Shown: positions 1 to 12,000 of the stretch, one piece after another
Numbering within the stretch: position 1 is the stretch's first letter
Layout of the letters: every line of letters begins with the position of its first letter
Source of the DNA: Parietaria judaica
Lineage: Eukaryota; Streptophyta; Magnoliopsida; Rosales; Urticaceae
DNA: 64,000 bases
Direction of reading: 5' to 3'
Assembly: GCA_954871525.1 (NCBI GenBank)
Contig: OX940863.1
Location: forward strand, 1,712,001-1,776,000
Translations under genes and position numbers: made by a program
The notes under the pieces: model-generated
Told to the model about the DNA's origin: nothing
Databases searched by the model: none
What the model saw: the letters and a program-made list of their open reading frames with translations, nothing else

Positions 1-64
1 AGAGACAAGAAAGAGGAATATAATCACGAATTTCGATTTAAGAGCGAACCGTTATAATTTTCAG

Positions 65-123
65 TGGAGGATCCTGGTGGTCGTGAGGACTACAACCCGG
101 CCGGCCCCTTGGACTCAACATAG
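65..123 (+). CDS. Possible last exon of an upstream gene (unidentified)
   Basis: An AG acceptor preceded by a T-rich tract (AG at 63-64) is followed by a short open frame that reads EDPGGREDYNPAGPLDST and stops with TAG at 121-123. The composition (G+C-rich, acidic and proline-rich) stands out from the AT-rich DNA on both sides, as expected of a terminal exon whose gene lies mostly to the left of the window. I do not recognise the protein family. Another frame is also open here, so the call is weak. Confidence 0.3.
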
Positions 124-2395
124 ATCAGCCACTGTTATTTCTTACGTCACGGTCTTTACTTTTACTCTGATTGATTTTTTAAAAATTATATGGTTATGAG
201 GGTTTGATATATAACATGTAGAGACATAGGCAAGTTGTTTTCTGCTACACAATAAGTCAAATATTTGTCCACGTCACGTAGTTCAGGTGATGCTGTTTTC
301 TAAGCTTCGACATACAACTTATTTCTAGCTAGTCCACGGTTTGATTCATGGTATTCATGGCTGATTTATATATGGTTTCGCTGCGCTGCAAATTTGCCAT
401 GCAAACGCGGTTTCTTATTCAGCATTATTCATGATGTGTGTTGGTTGGTTGGTTGGGTGATATAAACATAGGTTTTTCTTGTTGTTGCAAAGAGGAAGAG
501 TCGTGATCTTAATCAATCAAACTTATATTCAAAAGCAAGAATGATGTGTTCATTCCTCAAATTATTTCAAATTGAAAGGATTTCTCTTTGACCTTTTTGT
601 AGCTAGCATTTTCTTTGGTTAAACCAGCAAGGTTTAAATTAACGTTTTTTTCCGGGGTTGGATTTTACTTGTTTTTCACGGGTAATTGGTTTATTAACAG
701 ATATTTCATTAAAATAAGTAATAAATTCTACACGCAAATACTAATAATAACTATACAATCGTATGTACATAAATTAAATGACTAAAATACAACAACACGT
801 CAATAATAGGAGTGACGAGGCCATTTAGAGTTGAGTTGGCTTGGACATAATCAAACCATAACATGTAAAGATCATTTAGTTTCCGTTGATTTATCCATTT
901 TATGGTTCATAATCGATGAATCAATGATCATAAAATAGCGCTTTATTTAAATGACAATTATCATAAATAACTTATCTAGAACCTTAACAAAATAATAAAT
1001 CGTCGATAAATCACCAATTTAATTATTGCGATAACTAAAACCAAGATTTAAACCCTTATTACGTTATATATATACCTCTTAACATTCACTCATTTTCACT
1101 CACTCTAGTGTGTGGTAATATTATATATATATATATTCATCTTCGTGTAGCTCCCACGTAATAAGACATGTAAATATAACTACCTGACTTGACATCATAA
1201 ATTAATCAGACAAAATCTATAGACTCTGACCAAATATTGCTCAAACTAGTTTATAAGATTATCTAAACTAATTTAGTTCAGTTCAAAGTCTTGATCTTGT
1301 GATGAAGGAATATGATTCGCTATATCTATAAATGTTGGCCCAAACAAAGGCAAAATCAGAGACAATATTTCTAAGTACTTCGTCCCATATGATCTTATGC
1401 TTCAATGCATGTGCTTATCGCATTTAATAATTAAATTTGATCAAGGGGAATATTAATTCCGTTTGATTAGGATAAAAGGGATATTCAAACAGACAAATGT
1501 TTAAATTAATGATCAAGAATCGAAAATAATATATTACCCTAGATATATTTGATCCTAAATTGCATGATCGATTGTTGGACTTGCTATAAATGAGTTTAAA
1601 AATAATAAAGACAGCATCTTATGGTTAGGTTTTGATAACTAATTTTGTTTATTTTGAGCACATGACCCTCTTGCAATCAATTAATTAAATTGTAGGATGT
1701 TTAATAGATATTAATTACTCTAGGTTTGGGTCCAACTTAGAATGTGCTAGGCCATTTTCATTATGTCATTAGTAAGAAACTACGCTCTTAATAATTAGTT
1801 CATATTTCCGATACAAATACATGACCGTACTTTCATAGTTAATAGTGGGAGAGAAGCAATAATAGAATCAAATTTGAAGATTTTGCAATATGAATACATT
1901 AATGTAATTTTAAAAATTAAAATTACATTGATGTATTTAAAATCAATGTAATTTTAATTTGAATTTGTGTGTATGATTTTGTATGATTAGTTCTGAGATA
2001 CCATTTTTTTAAAATCAAATTAAATTCATTGATCATCACTATTTAGGGTTATTAATTAATACATTAATGTGCCCAACTTATCGGGATATGTTAATTAGGT
2101 CATCCATGTTACATAATCCAACTAACTAGCAGTATCATAATTTTCTAAATAATTAAAATAATTTAAGGGTTTAATTGTTTTCTAGAATTAATTAATCTCA
2201 ATCACCGTTTTCTGAATTATCACTAAATATTCTCTCATATAAATTTCCCTCAAATATGGAGAATATTTGTGTGTCCCCAATGATCAACTAATCATACATT
2301 GTTATTTTTCATGAAATATTAGTAAATAACCTCTCATATTAATTTCCCTCAAATGTAGGAAATAAATGTGTCCCTAATGATTGACTAATGGTACA
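124..2395. other. AT-rich intergenic DNA
   Basis: No coding frame or RNA gene is visible. Two local structures stand out: a short A/T-rich inverted repeat at about 1895-1932, and an imperfect tandem duplication of about 100 bp (about 2222-2307 and 2323-2404) in which both units contain the CCCTCAAAT and ACATTGTTATT words. The 3' end of the second unit is the target site of the foldback element that follows. Confidence 0.6.
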
Positions 2396-2404
2396 TTGTT
2401 ATTA
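2396..2404. repeat. 9-bp target-site duplication, left
   Basis: TTGTTATTA here is repeated exactly at 3397-3405, directly outside the two ends of the foldback element. A length of 9 bp is typical of Mutator superfamily insertions. Confidence 0.85.
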
Positions 2405-3396
2405 GGGTAAACTGCGGCTAATGTACCTAATGTTTGATCTTCTGCGGATTATGTACCCAATGTTTATTTTTGGCGGCTAATGTACCCAATGTTTGATCCG
2501 TTAGATATTTTCGTGTTTTCCGTCAGTTGACCGTTAGAGAGTTATCCTCCTCTATATGTACACTTTTCGTATTTTTGACATAACTCACTCATTTTTTGTC
2601 CAAATTTTATGCACGACCTATGGTTGCAAAGATAAGAGATAGATCTACAACTTTTGTGTTTTAAGTTTTGTAAAATAAGTTTTAGAAAAATACGAAATTT
2701 CAAATAGAACGTAAAACTGGACATTAGCTTAATGCAAAATATTTGTTTCGAGCAAATTTTAATATACTTAATGACTTTTTATGATGAAACGTAAAAGTAA
2801 AAAGTTATAGATAAATATTTTATCTTTCTAACGGGTGTTCATTTATAAATTTTGGACAAAAAATAAGTGAGTTATGACAAAAATATGAAAGATGTGATGA
2901 GAAATAATATTTCATATTTTTGGCATAACTCACTCATTTTTTGTCAAAAAATTATAAATAAACACCCGTTGGAAAGATAAAAAATTTATCTACAACTTTT
3001 TAGTTTTACGTTTCATCATAAAAAGTCATTAAGTATATTAAAATTTGCTCGAAACAAATATTTTGCATTAAACTAATGTCCAGTTTTACATTGAATTTGA
3101 AATTTCGTATTTTTCTAAAACTTTATTTTACAAAATTTAAAACACCAAAGTTGTAGATCTATCTCTTATCTTTCCAACCATAGGTCGTGCATAAAATTTG
3201 GACAAAAAATGAGTAAGTTATGTCAAAAATACGAAAAGTGTATATATAGAGGAGGATAACTCTCTAACGGTCAAGTGACGGACAACACGAAAATATCTAA
3301 CGGATCAAACATTGGGTACATTAGCCGCCGAAAATAAACATTGGGTACATAATCCGCAGAAGATCAAACATTGGGTACATTAGCCGCAGTTTACCC
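2405..3396. mobile_element. Foldback (long-TIR) Mutator-like MITE, 992 bp
   Basis: Almost the whole element is one inverted repeat. The left arm (2405 to about 2895) begins GGGTAAACTGCGGCTAATGT and the right arm (about 2915-3396) is its imperfect reverse complement, ending GCCGCAGTTTACCC. Only about 20 bp separate the arms. Each terminus carries three short repeats of a unit containing AATGTACCCAATGTTT. The ends are flanked by an exact 9-bp duplication, as in Mutator-like elements. There is no transposase, so movement would need an autonomous partner. Transcription would give a hairpin of roughly 490 bp, a possible small-RNA source; that is inference. Confidence 0.85.
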
Positions 3397-3405
3397 TTGT
3401 TATTA
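3397..3405. repeat. 9-bp target-site duplication, right
   Basis: Exact copy of the TTGTTATTA found at 2396-2404. Confidence 0.85.
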
Positions 3406-3778
3406 TTTATATAGTTTATTTCTCTATGTATTATTTGTATTTGTTATATTGTCATAATATAGGGAATGTCTCTCCGATCAAGTTAATTTATGTTTTCTAC
3501 ATATATAATCCTCTAGAACTAATTTTTTTTATGCAATATACTTCAAACTATGGGTCATGGAAAATATTTTTTTAGCTAATTAGAAAAACTTATCTGATGC
3601 ATGATTCAAGTCACGACGTATTCAATTTTCAAAATATTTCACTATAATTATATTCTTATGCCAATAATGATTGAATATTGAAACACTACATTATAAAAAT
3701 AAGAAAATGAAACACAACATTATATAGAATCCAAACTCACACAAATGATTGTGTTATTATCGATGATTATCTAAATTG

Positions 3779-3815
<37 letters not shown>

Positions 3816-4911
3816 TCGGAACTTTTGATTTATTATATATATAAGTGACCCAATATTCTATAGAGTCCAAAATTAATAATAGAAAATGATATATTCTCCT
3901 CCAATGAATTAAGATGAGTTTTTATCTCATCCAACCATTTAATTTAATTAACAAAATATTTGAACAAAAACATACCTTAAAAAGTTTAGAACATACTTAG
4001 CCCACTTCACATGATTATAATCTTGATAATAATTTATGAATATTAAATAACATCAAAGTCATATGCATATAATAATAAATGATATATTGTAAACAACAAC
4101 TATGTATGTAGTATGTATATATATATATATATATATATAATTGTGATGCATGAAATATGAATTAAATAAGGAAAAATGAAATGAAATGTTTCTTTCCAAC
4201 CGAGCATACGTTTGATTAGGGTTTGAGAAAGAGACACACGTGATGGAGCTCTATTTGTGGGTCTCATTAGGCCGGTTTCAGTTTTTATCAGACGATCCCA
4301 CCAAAACACCATTAATATTTAAGACAACGAACCTAATCTCTCAGATTTTGCTTTTCAACTTGGTCGGGTCGTCGTCTATATTTATATATATGTATATATA
4401 TACATATATATATGATCTTGCAGAAATATTCGTTCTAATTTGTGGACCTCCTAAAAGAACTCCATTTCCCTTCATCTTCACGCGTTTGCTTATATATGTA
4501 TATATACATGATCATGCGAATATTTACATATAGTATAGTACATGTATATCTGATCAAGTTGTTGATCTATACGTATAAATATAATCATATATACGTATAG
4601 ATAAGATATATGTAAAGCACATCGATCGTGACTTCTCTGAATAATAAACAATAATAAAAACACTCTAAATAAAATAAATATGTATTGATACTCGATAGTA
4701 ATATTTCAGGAGAGAAATATATAGTGTAATAATTAGTTCATTTGTTTTGTACATTGCTGATTAGTTAAAACGTCAAGTCTTGATCGAGATGATCAATATA
4801 TGTATATATCGAATTGATTTTACATTTCTTTGGAGTCGAGCAATTAAATAGAGCCACTTGCTAAGTCAAGAGTTTGATCATTTGTAGATTAAAAAGAAAA
4901 CCTTGACGATA
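3406..4911. other. AT-rich intergenic DNA with (AT)n and (TA)n tracts
   Basis: The stretch contains an uninterrupted (AT)n run at 3782-3811, another at about 4115-4139, and scattered TATATA/CATATA words up to 4620. Short open frames around 4100-4530 are low-complexity and contain no recognisable domain. Confidence 0.6.
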
Positions 4912-4919
4912 TATATATA

Positions 4920-5204
4920 CAGCGGCGGAGCTACATGTGCACCAGTGGCTGCACGTGCATACGCTCACTTTAAACAAAAAAAAAATATTATCATAATTTG
5001 ATTTGACTTTTCTCATTCCCTCTCCCTTCTTGACTCGATAATTTTATTCTACTATCTTTTGAAAAGTAATATTATCTATTTATATGTCTAATACTCGCTT
5101 TAATATGGTTGTTTATAATTTTTATTTGTTTACGTATCTAAAAAAAAAAACTATTGAAATACGCTCTGTGATTCGTCTGAAATAAAAGTCTGGCTACGCC
5201 ACTG
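4920..5204. mobile_element. hAT-like MITE, 285 bp
   Basis: The left end CAGCGGCGGAGC and the right end, which in reverse complement reads CAGTGGCGTAGC, form short terminal inverted repeats of the CAGnGGCGnAGC type common in plant hAT elements. TATATATA lies directly outside both ends (4912-4919 and 5205-5212), fitting an 8-bp target duplication. Because the flanks are AT-repeat DNA, that match could arise by chance. The interior is AT-rich and non-coding. Confidence 0.6.
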
Positions 5205-5212
5205 TATATATA

Positions 5213-5297
5213 TACATAGTTAGTAGAATTATATTTACTATAAATGACCTTCATAGCTAGATATATATAGTTATTAGAATTATTGTTATTTCAAATG

Positions 5298-5335
<38 letters not shown>

Positions 5336-6528
5336 CTTAACTCTTAAGAGCTGTTCTCTAGTCTTGGCAACTTTCTGACAATTTACTAAACTATACCATA
5401 TAAGTATAAGCACTAGCAATTAATTAGAATTGGACATATATAATGAACTTACAAAAACTTGTCTATTATTTAACACAGATTAATTAAATAATTAATTAAA
5501 AATATACTCTTTTTTTTTTTGGTATGGGCGTACGTGTGATATAATATTGGATGATCATAGCATATTATTTTGCCGGTAGAATATTCAACAGTGAACAGAG
5601 AGTTGTATTCTGCCAAATTAGTGGGCCATATTGTAAATGGGTCTCATTATGGGCCGACTATGGGCCTCTTGGCCCACATCAATACTGTTTTTGGACAATA
5701 CTGTCCCCACAGTAGACACCATCTTCTGGTTTTTCCATAATTTCCAGCAAAAGATAAACTAGCTAGTTTTAAAGAAATAAATAAATAAAAAATAAAACCA
5801 ATAAAAAAAAGTTCGATTTCAGAAACATGAGTGACCCATAGGCTTCACATCTCTTGGATATTTCATGGTTGGCCCAACATAAAGTAACCTAAACATTTTG
5901 TTCCATTCCCTTGAATATTATTTTAATAAAAAGCCATTTTATTATTACTAAATTCTAAAAGCTCGAATAAATCTATCTATATTTATATAGTTGTGAATAA
6001 AGTGAATTATTATTATTATTATTATTATTTTGAATCCAACGCTTCTACAACGCTACCTTTTAAATGTTCATGTACTTTATAATAGAACTCGTATGAGCTA
6101 TATATAAGCAAAAAAATACGAAATTAAAAAGGTACATGAAGACAAATAAAAAAATCAAGGTGATTTAAAAAAAAAATTGTAGGAAAATCTTGGTTTACAC
6201 TTTACAGCATAAACTAATAAAAACTAACTATAGGTTGTATTAACTTTTAAATGTCATCTACAAAAAATAGAGGGGTGTTGACCGAGTTACAATTTTGTTA
6301 TACACATTCATACACAATATATCAAATTTAATTAATTTCACTTGGATTGTTTTGTCCATATTTATTAAGATATTGTTCCGAAAACACACTCGTTATATTT
6401 CTTTATTAAGAGTAAATAGTTACAAATAAACAATGGACCGGAACGATAATGAATAAGTTGTGACATGTCGTGAATATCGTTATACATAATTATCTTTAAA
6501 ATATTAAGGAAATTACCAATTCTATAAC
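5213..6528. other. AT-rich intergenic DNA with microsatellites
   Basis: An (AT)n tract occupies about 5301-5332 and an (ATT)n tract about 6007-6030. Several poly(A)/poly(T) runs are present. No gene or RNA signal was seen. Confidence 0.55.
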
Positions 6529-6531
6529 ATG

Positions 6532-6571
<40 letters not shown>
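6532..6571. repeat. Compound (AT)n(GT)n microsatellite
   Basis: About ten AT units run directly into about ten TG units. The short open frame across it is low-complexity. Confidence 0.85.
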
Positions 6572-6735
6572 CGTTTATGAACAGTATGTCGTTTCATAGT
6601 ACAGAAACATGTCGTTTCTCGTATTTCCAAACAGAATGTCGTTTTTCAGATGCAGAGCAACAATATGTCGTTTCTTGTATATTTGAACAGTGTCGTTTTT
6701 CATGTCCTTTGAACAATATGCCGTTCAAATTCTAG
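6572..6735. repeat. Degenerate minisatellite built on ATGTCGTTT
   Basis: The words TATGTCGTTT, ATGTCGTTT, GTGTCGTTT and ATGCCGTTC recur about every 25-40 bp (six copies), usually preceded by AACA or ACAGA. The open frame across it is repeat-derived and matches no domain I know. Confidence 0.6.
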
Positions 6736-6789
6736 TTTAATAATTTCTCTCTTGTCTTCGCTTGTGTGTTCGATAATTTCCTTTTTATT

Positions 6790-7305
6790 ATAAGATGAGA
6801 AAAAAAAAATTATAAAGATAATTAGTAGGACAATGACATATGCATTAAAGGCGAAGTTTCTCACTCCAAAAATTGACTTAAAATAACATTATTTTAGTGG
6901 TCCAAGAGCTGTACATATATCATGATTTTATCATTCACATTAATTGAATATAAAATTATATAAATAATTATCCAGCGTCGGATTAACCAACAAAAACATT
7001 CAACAGATCCAACGGTCAACAATCATAACTGTCCAGTGGACCCAGGGCATGTAAGCAGCAAATCGGAGCGAATAGCAGCCGTCGGATCACGATCAAGCAT
7101 CAATGGATTTTGATCCAACGGCCAGGACTCAGTTTTGACGACTGCCAAACCTGACAATGTGCTTATCTGAATAGTAATGTAAAAGAATTACCAGAAAAAT
7201 AATAATAAAAAAGAAAAATGAAAAAGAAAATAAAGAAAGAAAGAAAGCGGTCTGTGAATTTTCCCGAGAAAATCTGAGGATTTTCCACTGAGTAGAAGAG
7301 AGTCA
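6790..7305. promoter_or_regulatory. Promoter/5' flank of the RING-H2 gene, present in a second copy at 14562-15070
   Basis: This block upstream of the RING gene is closely similar to 14562-15070. Shared words include AGGCGAAGTTTCTCACTCC, AACATTATTTTAGTGGTCCA, GATCCAACGGTCAAC and CTGAGGATTTTCCACTG. It contains several ATCCAACGG-type words and ends in a purine-rich stretch before the transcript. A probable 5'-UTR intron runs from about 7382 (GT) to 7681 (AG). The exact start of transcription cannot be set from sequence. Confidence 0.6.
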
Positions 7306-7858
7306 AGCTTCGAATCTCCGACACTCTCTTTGAGCTGAATCTCTCTGCTGATTGATCGGGAATCTGGTGCGCATTTCGAAGGTTCTGTCTCTGATCCTTG
7401 AATGATAATGGCGGTTTTTGTTTTCTTTCATTTTTTGGTGATCTCGATTGGTTTGTTGTTATGAGTGAAGTAGATTTCTTTCGAATTTATGCCATCTAAA
7501 TTCCATACTGTTTGTTTCAATCATTTTGAGCTGAGACTGTGAATTAGGGTTCTTAGCGTTTGGGATTTTCGCTTCTGGGTCTCTCTGTCGGTTGTTGATC
7601 GCTTTCTTACGAGAATTGTGTTGCCTGATTTGAGTGATCAAGAAATCAGACGAATTTACTGTTGTTCTGGTTCCCTTGCAGCTTCCGATATTAATCGAAA
7701 TCGGTAGGAGTCTTCGGAGGCTGAGAATTGCTTCGTGTTCGATTCGGCTTGTGGAATAGGATTGTGTGTATGGAATTGGGGGATAAAATCAGAAGCTAGG
7801 AAAGTTTGTAGCTTCCAATCTATGCAATCTCGCCTTTCGATTTGGCTACTGGACGTAA

Positions 7859-9719
7859 ATGGATGTTTCCTCTAGGGAACCAAACAGCGAGACGGAACAC
7901 GATCAACACCCTTTGTTACTGGATCGAATGGACCGCAATGTGGGCCCTGACCACATTGTTGACATATCTGGGAACGACGATGCTTCGTCGAGTTCATCCC
8001 ACGATGATCATCGACCGCCGAGAATAAATCTACCTCCTCATGTCGATAGAGCATTAGGCAGTTCAGTGGCCCCCATTTACCAGTCCGCGTCTTCTTCCAC
8101 GAACAGGTCGAACACAAGAAACTCCTCGTTTATGAGAGGCGAAGGGTATAGCCGCCGCCGAAGGAGCCCGTTGAATTCCGGGCTGTGGATTTCGGTTGAG
8201 CTGATTGTCACTTTGAGTCAGATTATAGCATCTGTTGTTGTTTTGTCTTTGTCGAGAAACGAGAATCCACAAGCCCCGTTGTTTGCATGGGTTGTTGGCT
8301 ATGCGTCGGGTTGCGTCGCCATGCTTCCCGTCCTATTCTGGCGTTATCGGAATCGGAATCAAGAATCTCAGCCAGATTCCATTCAACCTCAGCAACAAAG
8401 CAATCCTCCTGAATTGACATCTTATACAGTCATTTCAGGAAATCAAGCATTGGACGAAGAAAATAATCAAACCTCCGAAACAACCCCAAGAAATAATGCT
8501 CAATCCTTGAGATTTTTATCTTCACGGTATGTCAAGTTTTACATTTCCAATCTAGATTTGAATAAATATCCCCTTCGAAAATATGCTCGATTGCGCTTTG
8601 AATGACAAGGATTAAGTTCCAATTTATGGTTTTGCACGCATATCTTTGATTTCAAGGCTATTTCTATATTGTAGACTAAATGGTTTAGTTGACCATTTCA
8701 AGATGACATTGGACTGCTTTTTCGCCGTCTGGTTTGTTGTGGGGAATGTGTGGATTTTCGGAGGTCACTCTTCCCCCTCAGACGCGCCTAAATTGTACAG
8801 GTACGCACTGACGGATTGGCGTTTTCTTTCTCAAACCGGGCATGGGGATTTTTTTTATTTACTACTTTTATGCTGTGTTCTTTGTAGGTTATGCATAGTG
8901 TTCCTTACCTTTAGCTGCATCGGGTATGCGATGCCTTTCATACTGTGTGCCACAATCTGTTGCTGTTTGCCGTGCATAATTTCCGTTCTCGGCATTCGCG
9001 AGGATCGTTCTCAAACCAGAGGAGCCACCAACGAGTTGATCGATTCCCTTCCGACCTATAAGTTCAAGCTAAAGAAAGATCGCAATATAAACAATCAGGA
9101 GCTTGAATCCGGTACCAGCGAAGGTGGGATTTTGGCTGCAGGGACGGACAAGGAACGCGAAATATCAGGAGAAGATGCAGTGAGTTGATGATAAATTTAT
9201 GCAAATAACTTTGACACTTTTGTTAAAAAAAATCGGTTTCGAGTAAGTAAGCACAAGTCAAGTTTAAGAAATTTACTTTTAAGTTAAATAGTTTTCCTTC
9301 CTGAACTTTTTCTTTTTTATCAAATGGCCTGTTGAACTTATCACTGTTGCGAAAATTTCGGTTAAATGAAATATTGTGACTAGTTTAAGGGTGAATTTGA
9401 TACGAAGAAAGGTTCAATGGGCAAACTGAGACAGAGCTGACAAGTTTAAAGGGTACAGCTGATAACTTAATTGTAGTGACAACTGATAACCATGTTAATT
9501 GAGATTTTCCTGTTCTTTGTCAATTTGGTGTAGGCTTGTTGTATCTGCTTGGCACGGTACGCGGACAACGACGAGCTAAGGGAGCTTCCGTGCTCGCACG
9601 TGTTTCACGTGGAATGTGTGGATAAATGGCTGAAGATCAACGCTACGTGCCCTCTTTGCAAAGCGGAACTTGGAGACAGTTCCGACAATTCTCCGACGGC
9701 TGAAGAATCTGGCCAATAA
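7859..9719 (+). CDS. Multi-membrane-span RING-H2 E3 ubiquitin ligase (At1g12760/At4g11680/At1g63170-like)
   Basis: Four exons join in frame: 7859-8526, 8675-8800, 8888-9179 and 9534-9719, giving 423 residues. All introns have GT-AG ends. The acidic, serine-rich N-terminus (1-100) is followed by an RRRR cluster and hydrophobic spans at about 108-131, 141-160, 236-251 and 266-300. A cytosolic linker then leads to a RING-H2 finger at 364-404 with spacing C-x2-C-x14-C-x-H-x2-H-x2-C-x10-C-x2-C, complete in all eight metal ligands. The family is membrane-anchored E3 ligases that pass ubiquitin from an E2 to unknown substrates; substrate and membrane location cannot be read here. I chose the ATG at 7859 because it opens the frame that stays continuous through all exons. 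Parts of its promoter and 3' flank exist as broken copies at 14.5 kb and 32.6 kb. Confidence 0.9.
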
Positions 9720-9811
9720 TGGATAATAAAAACCCGGGTGTGTTGAACCTGGACGCCGGATCCAAGTAGAAACTCCGCAGCTGAGAAAGTGCAAGTTCCC
9801 TTGAGATACTT

Positions 9812-10325
9812 CTTGTATTTGCAGAGGGGAAAATACATGTGATTCCTGATGAGATATGACATTATTTTTCATAATTAAGCCCAGTGTTGTATAATTAAAT
9901 AATGTTACTTAAAAGGCTAAACAATTTTGTTATAATTATACCGTCAAGTTCGTCCTGTTTGGTGTTTCTTTTCGTACCGCAAATATTTCCGAGGCCCGTT
10001 TATTATTTAATAATTTACAGTTATGTCCACTGAACTTAATTTAGAAAATAATATTCAATATGTTTGTTTTAAGAAGTCACGAAACAAAAAATGACAAGAA
10101 AATACAAATTTGTCAATAATACACGAATTGCTCCAATATATTTGGTTAAAGTTATTTTCAGAGAATATAATGAGTGTTAATTATTCAAAATGTTTTTAGA
10201 TGAAATTTTCATGGGAGAAAAATAAGAAAAATGAATGAGATGTAACTTTTGATATCCAATAAAGTTGATTTCCATGGCAAAATTTCATATAGTTTGCTGT
10301 TTGTACATAACATACCAATTATGTC
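9812..10325. repeat. 3' flank of the RING gene, duplicated at 32632-33175
   Basis: From GTATTTGCAGAGGGGAAAAT to CCAATTATGTC this block aligns with only scattered differences to 32632-33175. It covers the 3' UTR and downstream DNA of the RING gene. The similarity ends where the inverted-repeat element at 10.33 kb begins. Confidence 0.8.
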
Positions 10326-10332
10326 GGGTATT

Positions 10333-11690
10333 AATAGGATTCGAATTTCGCGAATATCGCTCGATTTTCGCTCGAAAACTCGCTGAAATGGCCTTCTCGA
10401 TAACTTATCTCTCTTAATCGTTGTCGTTTTATACTTATCGCGATTTTTCGATTCGAAAAGCAAGTCACTTATCCATCAAAGTTTTCAAGTGCAATTTTTC
10501 GAAAAGTGAGTCACTTTTCGGTCAAAAATGATAAGTCAACCCAGCATAGTTTTTTTTGCGGCAAAAGTTCCAATTTCTTTTAATTTTGGAATTTAAAGGT
10601 ATTTTTAGGTTCTTTTTTTAGTAGATCTTGAGTGTTTTGAAGTTTAAATGTTGTATATGTATGAATCATGTCAAATTTTCGCAATTTTATTCTATATTTC
10701 ATATAGTTACATAGAAAGCTATTAGGTTGAATAAAAGTTCTAAGTTTGAGTTTCATGATACTTTGATTGTACATTTTAGGTTTTGAATCAAATGTTATAT
10801 TTGAATTTGATTTTTTTAGGTTTATTACGGAATATGGATGAATTATAATAGTTTGTGTGATTTTTTTTTGTTTTTTGCAGATTTGGGGTGATTTTCATTT
10901 TAGTGTTTGTTCTAATTGTTATATAATTGCGGTAAAAGTATTTATTTTTCGGAAATTGTTGAACTTGAGCTATATTTTTAATATTTTTGATGTAATTTCA
11001 TTGTTTAACAATGTATATAATTAGGAAACTGTGAGTTTGACATATTTTTTTTTGCAATTTGACATTTTCCCGAATTGTCCAATTATTGCGACAAAAGTAC
11101 TTATGTTTCAGAAATTGGTTAATTGAGCTAGTTAATCGACTTTTTTGGTGTAATTTCATTTTATAATATTGTATATAATTCATAAATTGTGTGGTTGACA
11201 TTATTTGTTTTGTAATTTGACGTTTTCCAACTATTGAGGCAAAAGTACATACTTTTAGGAAATTGGTTAAATTGAGCTAGTTCTTCAATTTTTTTGATAC
11301 AACTTCAAGTGGGCAGATTTTATATAATTAACAATTGGTGATTTTAAAATATTTTATTTTAGTAAAATATGACTTTGACTCTTTTCAAAATTTATCAAAT
11401 AAGCATATTTTATCTAATAGTAAATAACTAAAGAGAGCATTTTGACTTACAAGTTACAACATATAATTTGTAAATAATAATTGTTATTATAATTTATTTA
11501 TTTTTATAGGTTTTTCATCGATAAATCCATCGATAACCGATTAATCCATCGATAAGTGCGATAAGTTTCGATAACGGCAAACGATAATTTTTATAGGTTT
11601 TCCATCGATAAATCCATCGGTAAACGATTACTCCGTCAATAACGGCAAACGATTTTTCGGCAAAAACGGCATTCAAATCCTTATTTAATA
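10333..11690. mobile_element. Possible non-autonomous TIR element with internal ~150-bp tandem repeats
   Basis: The left edge AGGATTCGAATTTCG and right edge (reverse complement AGGATTTGAATGCCG) form short imperfect terminal inverted repeats. Inside, about 10925-11340 holds three diverged ~150-bp units, each with a GGAAATTG or GAAATTGGTTAA word followed by GAGCTA. The right part (11515-11660) is rich in CGATAAATCCATCG and CGATAACGGCAAACGAT words, partly repeated. No transposase is present and I could not find a convincing target-site duplication, so family assignment stays open. The insertion breaks off the 3'-flank similarity to 33175. Confidence 0.45.
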
Positions 11691-12000
11691 CAACATCTAA
11701 AAGTAAAAACACAACTTGAAAAGGATTTTTCTATTTTAAATTATACACCAAATAAAATAATCCGATTTTTGAATGTATCCGAATCTCCCCGACTTTCCTG
11801 AAAAGTAGAGACAAACTGAGATCCTCTTTGTAAGTGGAATATGCCTTTGATGTGGGGCTACCCTACAAATGTGGGGCAGACTGCAGAGATTTGCCAATTA
11901 AGGACCATCAACCACCAGACATCTCGACCCGAGGCCATAATCGTCAACAATGTACACAAAACCAGAGACCGATTCGATCCCTCCCTCTCCCTCCGCCACA

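Noticed and set aside
2542..2724. 60-codon frame on the minus strand inside the foldback element
   Set aside because: It lies in the arm of the inverted repeat and has no domain; the mate arm does not keep it.
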